Assembly (NCBI GenBank): GCA_017524445.1
Contig: JAFXVP010000045.1
Coordinates: forward strand, 33,676 to 97,675
DNA length: 64,000 nt
Reading direction: 5' to 3'
Source: Clostridia bacterium
Lineage (GTDB): Bacteria; Bacillota; Clostridia; Christensenellales; CAG-138
The translations under genes and the position numbers were made by a program. Each line of letters opens with the position of its first letter. Positions within the stretch are counted from its first letter, which is position 1. Below the pieces are notes generated by a model. That model did not search any database and had not been told where the DNA came from. It was given only the letters and a program-made list of their open reading frames with translations. Positions 9,223-17,774 of this stretch are shown one piece after another.

Positions 9223-10491
9223 ATGCAGACGCTTCGATTCGGGGATACGGGACTCTTTGTACAATATTTGCAGACGGCGCTTTTGCGCGCGGGGGAGGAG
9301 CCGGGTGAAGTCGACGGGATCTTCGGACGGCGGACCGAGCGCGCGCTCATGCGATTGCAGAATCGGATGGGACTTCGGTCGGACGGGATCGCCGGACGGC
9401 TCTCATGGGCGGCGCTTTGGCCGTATCTGGTCGGATCGACGGTTGCCGTGATCGGGGTTGGCGAAACGGTCGAGACGATCGCGGCGCGTTACGGCACGAC
9501 GCCGGAAGCGATCCGCACGGCAAACCCGACCGCATTGTTCCGGACGGGCGAAACGGTCTCCGTGCCGCTCGGCTTTGACGTCACGTTTCCCGATCTTCCG
9601 TATTCCTCTTTTCTGACCACGTGCGTGCTCGAAGGGCTGACGCTGCGGTATCCGTTTCTCGTCAAATATCCGATCGGCAGAAGCGCCACGGGGCGGCGGA
9701 TGGAGGCGATCCGCATCGGCGCGGGGCCGCTGCGCGTCGGAGTCAACGCGTCGCATCACGCAAACGAGTGGATCACAACGCCGCTTGTGCTCATGTTTCT
9801 CGAACGCTATGCGAAGGCGTTTTCCGAAGGCGGCGGCGTCGGCGGCGTACCCGCAAGGTCGCTGTATGAAGCGTCGACGCTTACGCTCGTTCCCCTGGTC
9901 AACCCCGACGGCGTCGATCTCGTGACCGGCGCGCTTTCGGAGGGCGACAGCTTTTTTGAGAGCGCAAGAGCGCTGTCCGCGTTCTATCCGTCGATCCCGT
10001 TTCCCTCCGGGTGGAAGGCGAACATTTCCGGCGTCGATCTGAACCTCGGCTATCCCGCGGGTTGGGAGAACGCCCGCGCGATCAAGTTTGCGCAGGGGGT
10101 TACGCGACCCGGGCCGCGCGATTACGTCGGCACGCGTCCTTTGGAAGCGCCGGAGGACCGCGCCATGTACGAGCTTTCGATCCGGGAGCGCTACGACCGC
10201 GCGATCGCATACCACACGCAGGGCGGCGAGATCTACTGGGAGTTTCATGGCTATGCGCCTCAGGGCTCGCAAAGTCTTGCGGAACGGTTTGCCGCGGCGT
10301 CCGGCTATGCGGTCGTAAACGTTCCGTACGACAGCGGTTTTGCGGGCTACAAGGACTGGATGATCGACGCGCAGAACGCAAATGCGTTCACGGTCGAGGC
10401 GGGCAGGGGAGAGAACCCGCTGCCGATCTCCGACCTGCCGTCCATGTACGCAGAAAACGAGGGCGTTTTAGCGGCTTTGCTGACCCCTTGA
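9223..10491 (+). CDS. M14 zinc carboxypeptidase with peptidoglycan-binding and LysM domains
   Basis: Probable gamma-D-glutamyl-diamino acid endopeptidase acting on peptidoglycan stem peptides. The start MQTLRFGDTG is chosen for the GGAGGA ribosome binding site 7 nt upstream, giving 422 aa. An N-terminal peptidoglycan-binding repeat (DGIFGRRTERALMRLQ) is followed by a LysM-like segment (ETVETIAARYGTTPEAIRTA) and then the M14 domain. Zinc ligands fit HxxE in NASHHANEWITTPL and the later AYHTQGGEIYWEFH; the catalytic Glu fits FTVEAGRGENP. No classical signal peptide is seen, so export or spore localisation is unresolved. Confidence 0.88.
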   Translation: MQTLRFGDTGLFVQYLQTALLRAGEEPGEVDGIFGRRTERALMRLQNRMGLRSDGIAGRLSWAALWPYLVGSTVAVIGVGETVETIAARYGTTPEAIRTANPTALFRTGETVSVPLGFDVTFPDLPYSSFLTTCVLEGLTLRYPFLVKYPIGRSATGRRMEAIRIGAGPLRVGVNASHHANEWITTPLVLMFLERYAKAFSEGGGVGGVPARSLYEASTLTLVPLVNPDGVDLVTGALSEGDSFFESARALSAFYPSIPFPSGWKANISGVDLNLGYPAGWENARAIKFAQGVTRPGPRDYVGTRPLEAPEDRAMYELSIRERYDRAIAYHTQGGEIYWEFHGYAPQGSQSLAERFAAASGYAVVNVPYDSGFAGYKDWMIDAQNANAFTVEAGRGENPLPISDLPSMYAENEGVLAALLTP

Positions 10492-10516
10492 AAATCGGCT
10501 TCCCATCTGCTATACT
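10488..10516 (+). promoter_or_regulatory. Promoter placed for a leaderless SpoVB-like transcript
   Basis: TTGAAA-N17-TATACT with TGc before the -10. The -10 ends 6 nt before the ATG at 10523, so the predicted transcription start falls at the start codon. The -35 overlaps the stop codon of the preceding gene. Confidence 0.7.
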
Positions 10517-10522
10517 GAACGC

Positions 10523-12160
10523 ATGGAAAGCAATAAGAAGACATCGTTCATAAAAGGCGCGGCGATCCTGACCGTCGCAGGGCTTATCTGCAAGGTGATC
10601 GGCGTTCTGATCCGCATCTTTGCGGTCCGCATTCTCACGGAAGAAGGCATGTATTTCTACGAAAAGGTCTTCCCGACCTATTCGTGGCTGCTGATCATAT
10701 CAAGCTCCGGGCTTCCGACAGCGATCTCGCGCATGGTCGCCGAACGCGCCGCGACCGGCAACTACGACGGCGCGAAGCGGGTCTTCCGCCGCTCGCTGCT
10801 CCTGCTTCTTCTGATCGGTCTCGTCACCTCCGCGATCATGTTTTTCGGCGCGGACTGGATCGGATCGGTACTTCTGCAGGCAAAGAACGGCATATCGTAT
10901 TCGCTGATGGCGCTTGCGCCCGCGCTGCTGTTCGTTTCCCTGCTCTGCGCGTACCGCGGCTATCTGCAGGGGTTGCAGCGCATGACGGGGACGAGCGTTT
11001 CACAGCTTGCGGAGCAGGTGTTCAAGTTCATATTCGGACTGATCCTCGCGGCGTATCTATCCGGAAGGTATCAGAATACGGAGTACCGCTATGCCGCGGG
11101 CGCGGCGGGACTGCTTCTCGGCGTAACGATCTCCGAGATCCTCGCGCTCATCGTCATGATCGTCTTCTATCTGCGTACGAGCAAGGATTATAAAGCGCTG
11201 ATCGAGGACCCGGACCCGCACGCGAAGATCCTGGGGCCGATGCTTGTGATCGCGATCCCGATCACGCTCGGCGCGTCCATCCTGCCGCTCGCAAACATGC
11301 TCGACTCGTCCATGATCGAACAGCTTCTTCTGAAGGCAGGATTTACGAAGGAAGCAGCCGAACTCAGCTATACGTCGCTCTGCACCTATGTGCGCTCTAT
11401 CATCAATCTGCCCGCGACACTGACGGTCGGCATCTCCATGTCGATCGTTCCGGCGATCTCCGCGGCGCGTGTGCGGCAGGACCGCAGCGATATGCAGCAC
11501 CTTTCGCTGCTCAGTCTGAAGATCGCGATGGCGATCGGCATTCCCTGCGCGGTCGGCCTGTCCGTCCTCGCGGGACCGGTCATCAAGTTCCTGTATATGC
11601 GCGGCGACCCGAAGTTCTTCGACGCGCTCGCCATTGCCGAACCGCTGATGCACGTGGCGGCGTTCACCGTGATCTTCATTTCGCTCGTGCAGACCGCGAC
11701 CGGGGCGCTGCAGGGCGCGGGCAAGCACTGGCTGCCGATGATCTTTCTTCTGATCGGCGGCGTCACCAAGATCGTCGTCAATCTTGTCTTTATCCCGATG
11801 AAGGAGATCAACATCCTCGGCGCGGTGTTCTCGAACCTCGCCTGCTTCGGCATCGCCGGCATCCTCGATACGATCGCGCTTCTGCGTGTGACCAAAGCCA
11901 GACTGAACGTGCTCGATACGTTCCTGAAACCGATTGCGGCGTCGATTCTGATGGGCGGCGCGGCATGGGGCGTGCAATGGCTTCTCTCGCGCCTTTCGAT
12001 CTTTCAGGGCAGCGTGACGTCGCGCATTGCGACGCTCTTCGCGATCCTCGTCGCCGTCGCCGTTTACGCCGTGTGTACGGTACTGTTCGCCATGTTCACG
12101 AGGGAAGAACTCGCTTATATTCCGGGCGGCAGAAAGCTTGCCCGCTTTGCAAGGAGATAA
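10523..12160 (+). CDS. SpoVB/MurJ-like polysaccharide lipid-carrier flippase
   Basis: A 545-aa membrane protein of the MOP superfamily (Wzx/MurJ/SpoVB branch), expected to have about 14 transmembrane segments and to flip lipid-linked precursors for cell wall, cortex or polysaccharide. The N-terminus matches the family pattern (SFIKGAAILTVAGLICKVIG). No ribosome binding site precedes the ATG, and the -10 element is only 6 nt upstream, so the message is probably leaderless. It is followed 1 nt later by yabN/mazG, the same order as yabM-yabN in Bacillus, which favours this start and identity. Confidence 0.85.
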   Translation: MESNKKTSFIKGAAILTVAGLICKVIGVLIRIFAVRILTEEGMYFYEKVFPTYSWLLIISSSGLPTAISRMVAERAATGNYDGAKRVFRRSLLLLLLIGLVTSAIMFFGADWIGSVLLQAKNGISYSLMALAPALLFVSLLCAYRGYLQGLQRMTGTSVSQLAEQVFKFIFGLILAAYLSGRYQNTEYRYAAGAAGLLLGVTISEILALIVMIVFYLRTSKDYKALIEDPDPHAKILGPMLVIAIPITLGASILPLANMLDSSMIEQLLLKAGFTKEAAELSYTSLCTYVRSIINLPATLTVGISMSIVPAISAARVRQDRSDMQHLSLLSLKIAMAIGIPCAVGLSVLAGPVIKFLYMRGDPKFFDALAIAEPLMHVAAFTVIFISLVQTATGALQGAGKHWLPMIFLLIGGVTKIVVNLVFIPMKEINILGAVFSNLACFGIAGILDTIALLRVTKARLNVLDTFLKPIAASILMGGAAWGVQWLLSRLSIFQGSVTSRIATLFAILVAVAVYAVCTVLFAMFTREELAYIPGGRKLARFARR

Positions 12161-12161
12161 T

Positions 12162-13583
12162 ATGAAAACCATCACGATCGCACCGCTTTCCACGCCGAAA
12201 ACGCTGACCCGCGCCGCGTGGGACGCGATTTTGTGCGCAGAAACGCTGTATCTGCAGACGACCGAGCATCCGTCCGCAAAACCGGTCCTCGACGCCGGGC
12301 TTGCGTTCGTTTCGATGGACGATCTCTATGAGACCGCGGAAGACTTCGACGCGCTGAACGACGCGATCGCCGAAAGACTCACGTCCGGCGGCGGCTGCGT
12401 TTACGCCGTCATGGGCGACGGCTGCTTTGCGCAGCTTCCCGCCATCGGGAAAGCAGCGAAGAAAAGGGGCTTCCGCATCGACGTGCTGCCGGGCGTTTCG
12501 TATGCAAAGGCAGCGTTTCCCGCAGTGCAGGACGCGTTGGCTTGTACGGCACGCACGCTTCCGAAGCGCGTTGATCCTTCTGTGCCGCTGCTTGTGCAGG
12601 AACTTGACAGTCCGATCATTGCGGGGGAGGTGAAGCTCGCGCTTTCCGAGATCTGGCCGGACGAATGGCCTGTTACGCTTGCGACGCTGCAGCCGGACGG
12701 GCACTACGCGTTCCGCACATTCCCGCTTTCGGAGCTTGACCGGCGGCGTACGCTGTTCGCCGGATCGGTGCTGTACGTCAAACCCGCGTCATTTGAAGAA
12801 CGCACGCGCTACGGATATTACGATCTCGTCGCCGTGATGCGGCGGCTTCGCGCGCCGGGCGGATGCCCGTGGGACCGCGAGCAGACGCACGAGAGCCTGA
12901 AGGGCGATCTCATCGAAGAATGCTACGAGCTGAACGACGCGATCGACGAGCAGGACGACGCGCATATCGTCGAGGAACTCGGCGACGTGCTGATGGACGT
13001 CGTGTTTCATTCGACGATCGCGGACGAGCAGGGGCGGTTCAACGAGAACGACGTTGCGGACGGCATCGTCAAAAAGCTGGTCTACCGTCATCCGCACGTG
13101 TTCGGCACGGAACATGTTGACAGTACCGCCGACGTGCTTGTAAAGTGGGACGAGCTCAAACAGAAAGAAAAGAACCAAAAGACGCAGAAGGAAGTCCTCT
13201 GCGCGGTGCCGAAGCGCTTCCCGGCGCTGATGCGGTCGAGCAAGGTGCAGAAGCGCGCCCGCAAGGTCGGCTTCGACTGGAACAACGCGGACGAGGCAAT
13301 GCCAAAGGTCTATGAGGAGCTTGACGAACTGAAAACCGCCATGCAGGGGGACTGGAACCTCCCGGAGGAAGCGGGCGATCTTCTGTTTGCGGTCGTCAAC
13401 GTTGTGCGGCTGCTCGGGCTTGACTGCGAACAGATCCTGCACGACGCAACGGATAAGTTCATCACACGGTTCGGACGGATGGAGGAAATTGCCGCGGCGG
13501 ATGGCAAGGAGTTAAAGGACCTTCCGCTGTCGGAACAGGACAAGTACTGGGAAAAGGCTAAAAAATCCCTGTTTTCCGAGTAA
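12162..13583 (+). CDS. mazG: YabN-type fusion: divergent tetrapyrrole methylase domain plus MazG pyrophosphohydrolase
   Basis: A 473-aa bifunctional protein. The ATG follows AGGAGAT, and an upstream in-frame extension inside the flippase gene is rejected. Residues about 1-215 form the divergent SAM-dependent tetrapyrrole methylase-like domain seen in YabN. Residues 220-473 carry two MazG modules: APGGCPWDREQTHESLKGD followed by EECYELNDAIDEQD and EELGDVLMDVVFH, then a second set with EEAGDLLFAVVNVVR. MazG hydrolyses NTPs to NMP and pyrophosphate in nucleotide-pool sanitation. Confidence 0.9.
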   Translation: MKTITIAPLSTPKTLTRAAWDAILCAETLYLQTTEHPSAKPVLDAGLAFVSMDDLYETAEDFDALNDAIAERLTSGGGCVYAVMGDGCFAQLPAIGKAAKKRGFRIDVLPGVSYAKAAFPAVQDALACTARTLPKRVDPSVPLLVQELDSPIIAGEVKLALSEIWPDEWPVTLATLQPDGHYAFRTFPLSELDRRRTLFAGSVLYVKPASFEERTRYGYYDLVAVMRRLRAPGGCPWDREQTHESLKGDLIEECYELNDAIDEQDDAHIVEELGDVLMDVVFHSTIADEQGRFNENDVADGIVKKLVYRHPHVFGTEHVDSTADVLVKWDELKQKEKNQKTQKEVLCAVPKRFPALMRSSKVQKRARKVGFDWNNADEAMPKVYEELDELKTAMQGDWNLPEEAGDLLFAVVNVVRLLGLDCEQILHDATDKFITRFGRMEEIAAADGKELKDLPLSEQDKYWEKAKKSLFSE

Positions 13584-13599
13584 AAAAGCAAATTAGGGC

Positions 13600-13628
13600 T
13601 TGACGAACGGGGATTTGGTTGTTAAAAT
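13600..13628 (+). promoter_or_regulatory. hup promoter
   Basis: TTGACG-N17-TAAAAT, located between yabN/mazG and the HU gene. It looks strong, as expected for an abundant nucleoid protein. Confidence 0.85.
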
Positions 13629-13685
13629 AGGCTCTGCTCGTCAAGAGTACAAACACTTTTGAAAATCATTTACGGAGGAATAATC

Positions 13686-13958
13686 ATGAACAAGACTGAA
13701 CTCATCGCGGCAGTTGCAGAGAAGAGCGAACTGTCCAAGAAGGACGCAGAGAAGGCCGTCAACGCGGTCGTTACCACCATCGTCGAAGCGCTCAAGGCGA
13801 ACGAGAAGGTTTCCGTCGTCGGTTTCGGCTCCTTTGAGACCAAGACCCGTCCGGCACGCAAGGGCCACAACCCGGCAACCGGCAAGGAGATCGAGATCGC
13901 GGCGACCAAGGCGGCTGCGTTCAAGGCTGGCAAGGCTCTGAAGGACGCTCTCAACTGA
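13686..13958 (+). CDS. hup: Nucleoid-associated protein HU
   Basis: A 90-aa DNA-bending histone-like protein of standard length. It starts [20 protein letters not shown], has the dimer core, and the DNA-binding arm [20 protein letters not shown]. The ATG at 13686 follows GGAGGAA, and the in-frame ATG 27 nt upstream is rejected. It is monocistronic, with its own promoter and a downstream hairpin. The codon-biased sequence is consistent with high expression. Confidence 0.96.
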   Translation: MNKTELIAAVAEKSELSKKDAEKAVNAVVTTIVEALKANEKVSVVGFGSFETKTRPARKGHNPATGKEIEIAATKAAAFKAGKALKDALN

Positions 13959-14028
13959 TCGAAACGATACACAAAAGGGATCGCAGGTTCCCCCACCACG
14001 GATATGGAAGGGGAATGGTGATAGATGT

Positions 14029-14060
14029 GGTGCAGCTTGGAAACGTGCTGCACCGTTTCA
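14029..14060 (+). terminator. Terminator after hup
   Basis: 8-bp stem GGTGCAGC / GCTGCACC with a 10-nt loop, followed by GTTTCATTTT. Confidence 0.75.
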
Positions 14061-14113
14061 TTTTATACAGTGCGCTTTTCACGTCGGAACGGACGTTGAA
14101 AAAGCTTTTTTGC

Positions 14114-14142
14114 TTGCGTCAGAACCGCGTCCGATATATAAT
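14114..14142 (+). promoter_or_regulatory. Promoter of small glycine-zipper gene
   Basis: TTGCGT-N17-TATAAT, 17 nt upstream of the proposed GTG start. Confidence 0.6.
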
Positions 14143-14159
14143 AAGCGGAAACCTTCGGG

Positions 14160-14366
14160 GTGGAAAGCGCGATCCGGGCAAGCAACAAGCTGGAGTACGA
14201 GCGCAGGAAGGCAGAAGCCCGGAAGGAAGCCGAACAGGCTATCGCCATGGGCACGATCGTCGGCGGCGCGGTCGGCGGGGCAGCGGGCGCGGTAGCCGGC
14301 GCGGCTATGGGCAAGCAACGTGCAGAGGAAATCATGGAAGATTTCCGGGAGCAAAACACCCCGTAA
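14160..14366 (+). CDS. Small glycine-zipper protein, unknown function
   Basis: Possible 68-aa protein from a GTG start. It has a charged N-terminal helix (RKAEARKEAEQA) and a central glycine zipper GTIVGGAVGGAAGAVAG that could span or insert in a membrane. It ends with a short charged tail. A promoter lies just upstream and a hairpin downstream, so a discrete transcript is likely. The ribosome binding site is poor, and the true start could be a later codon. I do not recognise the family. Confidence 0.5.
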   Translation: MESAIRASNKLEYERRKAEARKEAEQAIAMGTIVGGAVGGAAGAVAGAAMGKQRAEEIMEDFREQNTP

Positions 14367-14398
14367 ATCAAGCAAAGGGGTATATACAACCAACTGAA

Positions 14399-14430
14399 AA
14401 GAGCATCACGGAACCGTCCGTGGTGCTCTT
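14399..14430 (+). terminator. Hairpin after the glycine-zipper gene
   Basis: A 14-bp stem with one G-U pair and a 4-nt loop, followed by a weak T tract. It may act as a terminator. Confidence 0.55.
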
Positions 14431-14676
14431 CCGGTAAGTTTCTTTCCTTCCGCCTCATTTGTGCTCGTTTTGCATTTTTCCACATACAAAACTGAAGAAA
14501 TAGAATACAACATCATTCATGTTTACAAAAACGGCAGAAAAAAATCAGAGAGCATTCACTCCCTCCGAAACTTTTTGCCCTTACTGTGCACTCTGATATG
14601 TGCGCTTCCTTATCAGTGCGTCCAATTCGCGATCCTTTTTCATTTATTGACATATTGTTAACAGTGCGCAAAAATG
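14431..14676. other. AT-rich intergenic stretch, no gene seen
   Basis: About 250 nt of distinctly AT-rich sequence between the hairpin and the next promoter. Short open frames here have no ribosome binding site and no family resemblance. I see no tRNA, riboswitch or repeat in it. Confidence 0.5.
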
Positions 14677-14705
14677 TTTACCGGTCGAAATAAAGATGGT
14701 ATAAT
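14677..14705 (+). promoter_or_regulatory. Promoter of the secreted Big2 protein gene
   Basis: TTTACC-N17-TATAAT with extended TGg. A leader of about 55 nt precedes the ATG at 14766. Confidence 0.65.
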
Positions 14706-14765
14706 TTACTATCATACATAAAGCACGGGACAGCGGAATCACGTGCAGGAGAGTGAGGACATCGG

Positions 14766-16394
14766 ATGAAAAAAGCCTGCATGATCATACTTGTCGTATT
14801 GCTGATCGGGATATCGTTTCCCGTAAAGGCGGAGACGCGCGGCAGCGTGGGCATCGCGACGCGCGAGGAGCTCGAAAGGATCGCGGAGAATCCGGGCGGC
14901 GATTATTATCTGGCCGCGGATATCGACCTCGGCGGGGAGCCGTGGACGCCGATCCCGTTTTCCGGTACGCTGGACGGAAAAGAACATACGATCGGCAACC
15001 TGACCGTGGAAACGACCGGTGCGGAAACACGTCAGACCTACGACGGAAACACGGTATATTATGAGACGTCGTTTGCGGGACTGTTCTCGACCGTTACGGA
15101 TGCGAACATTCACGATCTGAATCTTCTGAACGCAAAGATCCTGATCGATACGGATCTCAACTGCTTTACGGGCGCGATTGCCGGGTATGCGTCCGCTTCC
15201 GTTTTCAAGGATTGCCGGGTGATGACGCGAAGCAAACTGACGATCACATCGAAATGCGCGGGCATCAGCGGCATGGTCGGCTTTGCCGAAAACTGCGTCA
15301 TGGATCAGTGCACGGTCGAAGCGGAGTTAAGCTTTATCGATACGAATCAAGACACAAGGTGCGAGGAGTTTCTCGGCGGCGTCTATGCGTCGGGATACAG
15401 CGAGGTCAAGAACTGCAGCGTATTTACGCGCGGGTATGCCGAAATCTACGGGTATGCGCATAACGGCGGTATCGTCGGCATGTACAAGATCGCGCGCGGG
15501 GTCACCGTTCGCGGGATGCTTGCCATACGCGATTCAAGCGTCGACGCGGAGATCCGCTTTTTTGAGGTCGTACCGGATAAGCGCGCGTACTGCGAGCCGC
15601 TGCTCGGCGAAAACCGCGGGTTCGACTGTTTCCTGTCGCACAACACCGTGCTGCATTTTGACTATACGTACGACGACACCGCAAAACCGGAACGTCCGGA
15701 GCTGTGCGAATCGCCGTCCTATCAAAAAGTCGTTGCGCAGCAGCCTTGCACGGAATGGGGCTATACGACCTATACGTGCGAACATTGCGGATACAGCTAT
15801 CGCGACGATTACACGCTCCCGCAGCATACCTATGAGGCGGAGAGAACGGAGCCGACCTGCACAAAAGACGGACAGGCGGTTTATACCTGTATTTACTGCG
15901 GAGATCAATATACCGAAAAGCTTCCCGCCACAGGGCACGTGCCCGGAGAGTGGACGGTCACAAAGGAACCCGAAAAGGGTACAGAGGGACAGGAGGAGAT
16001 CCTTTGCACGGTCTGCGGGACCGTGCTGGATACACGGCTGATCCCCGCTTTGATGGAGGAGCCGGAACCGACGGCGGCAGCCGAGCCGGTCATAGTCAGT
16101 ATAACGGCCATCGAGCTTCAGGAAACGGCGATCGAACTGCAGACAGGCGAGAGCGCGGCGCTGCATATTTCGATCGAGCCGTATGACGCGCCGCTTGATA
16201 TGATGCGGTTCGAAAGCTCCGATCCGAGCGTGGCCAGCGTCGACTATGAGGGACATATCAAAGGGCTGTATCCCGGGACTGCCGTGATCCACGCATACAC
16301 TTCGGACGGCGTTGAAGCGACCTGCTCCGTGATCGTGACGGCAGCGCCGAAGGAGGAGAAGCACGGGCTGTTCTCCTGGCTGCGCTGCGGATAA
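14766..16394 (+). CDS. Secreted protein with GLUG-like repeats, Cys-pair repeats and Big2 domain
   Basis: A 542-aa predicted surface or secreted protein. Residues 1-22 form a signal peptide (MKKACMIILVVLLIGISFPV, then KA). Residues about 25-270 resemble the GLUG/peptidase-M26-type beta-helical region of gut surface proteins, with PIPFSGTLDGKEHTIGNL. A segment with repeated CxxCG pairs follows (TCEHCGYSY, TCIYCGDQY, CTVCGTVLD). The C-terminus holds a Big2 immunoglobulin-like domain (FESSDPSVASVDYEGHIKGL). No LPxTG or transmembrane anchor is evident. It is probably an adhesin-like protein; no enzyme motif is seen. Confidence 0.75.
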   Translation: MKKACMIILVVLLIGISFPVKAETRGSVGIATREELERIAENPGGDYYLAADIDLGGEPWTPIPFSGTLDGKEHTIGNLTVETTGAETRQTYDGNTVYYETSFAGLFSTVTDANIHDLNLLNAKILIDTDLNCFTGAIAGYASASVFKDCRVMTRSKLTITSKCAGISGMVGFAENCVMDQCTVEAELSFIDTNQDTRCEEFLGGVYASGYSEVKNCSVFTRGYAEIYGYAHNGGIVGMYKIARGVTVRGMLAIRDSSVDAEIRFFEVVPDKRAYCEPLLGENRGFDCFLSHNTVLHFDYTYDDTAKPERPELCESPSYQKVVAQQPCTEWGYTTYTCEHCGYSYRDDYTLPQHTYEAERTEPTCTKDGQAVYTCIYCGDQYTEKLPATGHVPGEWTVTKEPEKGTEGQEEILCTVCGTVLDTRLIPALMEEPEPTAAAEPVIVSITAIELQETAIELQTGESAALHISIEPYDAPLDMMRFESSDPSVASVDYEGHIKGLYPGTAVIHAYTSDGVEATCSVIVTAAPKEEKHGLFSWLRCG

Positions 16395-16407
16395 CAGAGC
16401 GTATACG

Positions 16408-16440
16408 AAAAGACAGGCATTTTCCGTGCCCGTCTTTTTT
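16408..16440. terminator. Bidirectional terminator
   Basis: Imperfect stem AAAGAC-A-GGCA / TGCC-C-GTCTTT with T runs on both strands. It separates the secreted-protein gene from the convergent galM-galK-MFS operon. Confidence 0.7.
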
Positions 16441-16454
16441 CGTTCGTGCAATTA

Positions 16455-17771
16455 TTACGTTTGTACAATTATGCTGGCTCCGGATTTGTGCGTGCGGGAA
16501 AGCTCGATCCCGATCACGATCGCGATCGGCAAAAGGACGATGCCCGCCCAGAGGAAGATGTTCGCGTTCGGAATGAAGGAATACGTTCCGTCGTCGTTCA
16601 GAACCGTTTCCGCACCTTTTAAGACCAACTTTCCGATCTCGGGGCCGATCACACCGGGGATCAGCACCTGCGCGATGATGCGAAGCCCCTGAAACCGTCC
16701 CGCCATGCCGATCGGCGTACAGTCGCGGATGCGCGCGCCGAACACCGCCATGCCGCAAAGATACCCGCACATCATCAGAAGCGAACCGAGGAAAACGAGC
16801 GCCGTATGACGGAACAGGAACAGAACGGCATACCCGAGCAGCAGCACGAGCAGCGCCGGGATCAGCGTTTTCCGGTACCCAAGCTTGTCATACAGTCGCC
16901 CGTAGAACGCGGTCGCGATCGCCGCAAGGATGATCGCGGGCGCCATGATGAGCACGTAGTTGTCGAGGTGCAGCGCTTCGGTATAGTAGAGGATCAGATA
17001 CGGCATGAAGACCTGGATCGAAATGCCGAAGATCGTAAAGCAGATCAGCGAAAGATACAGGTCCGGGTTCTCGCGCATGACGCGCGGACGGAAGCCGTAA
17101 AAGAGCGTTTTAAAGTAGCCGTCCGGCTGCGGCTCGGGTTTTGCCGTTTCGTCGATCAGGAAGAAGCCGAGCGCGCCGGAAACGAGCACGATCGCGCCGA
17201 TCGCGATGAACAGGATCGTCCAGTGCGCGGGGTTTTTCTTGTCGATCCACATCGTTCCGCCGAAGACCGCGAGGATCGCCATCAGCGGCATCATGGCGTT
17301 GATGCCTTCCGCTTTGCCGCGATTCGTTTCGTCCGTGCTGTCGGTGAGCCACGCGTTGAAGCACGCGTCGTTCGCGGAAGACCCGAAGAACGTCATGACG
17401 CAGTCGAACACGATCACGAGCGTCACGCCGATCGCGGCGGCTTTTGCGGCGCCTTGCGCGGCGGAAGGGAAGAGCTTTGCGATCCAATCAACGCGCAGGA
17501 ACGCAAAGCACAGAATCGAAACGCCCCAAAGCAGATACCCGACCGTGATGAACGCCTTGCGCTTTCCGAGCCGGTCGGAGGCCGCGCCGACAAACAGCGT
17601 CGTCAGCGTCGCGGCGACGGCGCTTGCCTGTACCATCAGCGCGATATCGCTCTGCGACGCGTTGAACATGTGGTAGATAAAGACGTTGAAATACATGTTT
17701 TCAACGACCCACGCGATCTGTCCGATCAGGCTGAAAACGAACAGCGCGATCCAGAAGCGTTTATTTTTCAT
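16455..17771 (-). CDS. MFS transporter, likely sugar-linked
   Basis: A 438-aa major facilitator superfamily protein with about 12 transmembrane segments. The loop 2-3 signature is visible as GAASDRLGKRKAFI. It is the last gene of an apparent galM-galK-MFS operon, 3 nt downstream of galK. Galactose or another sugar is therefore a reasonable substrate guess from context, but sequence alone does not identify it. Confidence 0.78.
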   Translation of the reverse strand: MKNKRFWIALFVFSLIGQIAWVVENMYFNVFIYHMFNASQSDIALMVQASAVAATLTTLFVGAASDRLGKRKAFITVGYLLWGVSILCFAFLRVDWIAKLFPSAAQGAAKAAAIGVTLVIVFDCVMTFFGSSANDACFNAWLTDSTDETNRGKAEGINAMMPLMAILAVFGGTMWIDKKNPAHWTILFIAIGAIVLVSGALGFFLIDETAKPEPQPDGYFKTLFYGFRPRVMRENPDLYLSLICFTIFGISIQVFMPYLILYYTEALHLDNYVLIMAPAIILAAIATAFYGRLYDKLGYRKTLIPALLVLLLGYAVLFLFRHTALVFLGSLLMMCGYLCGMAVFGARIRDCTPIGMAGRFQGLRIIAQVLIPGVIGPEIGKLVLKGAETVLNDDGTYSFIPNANIFLWAGIVLLPIAIVIGIELSRTHKSGASIIVQT

Positions 17772-17774
17772 GCG

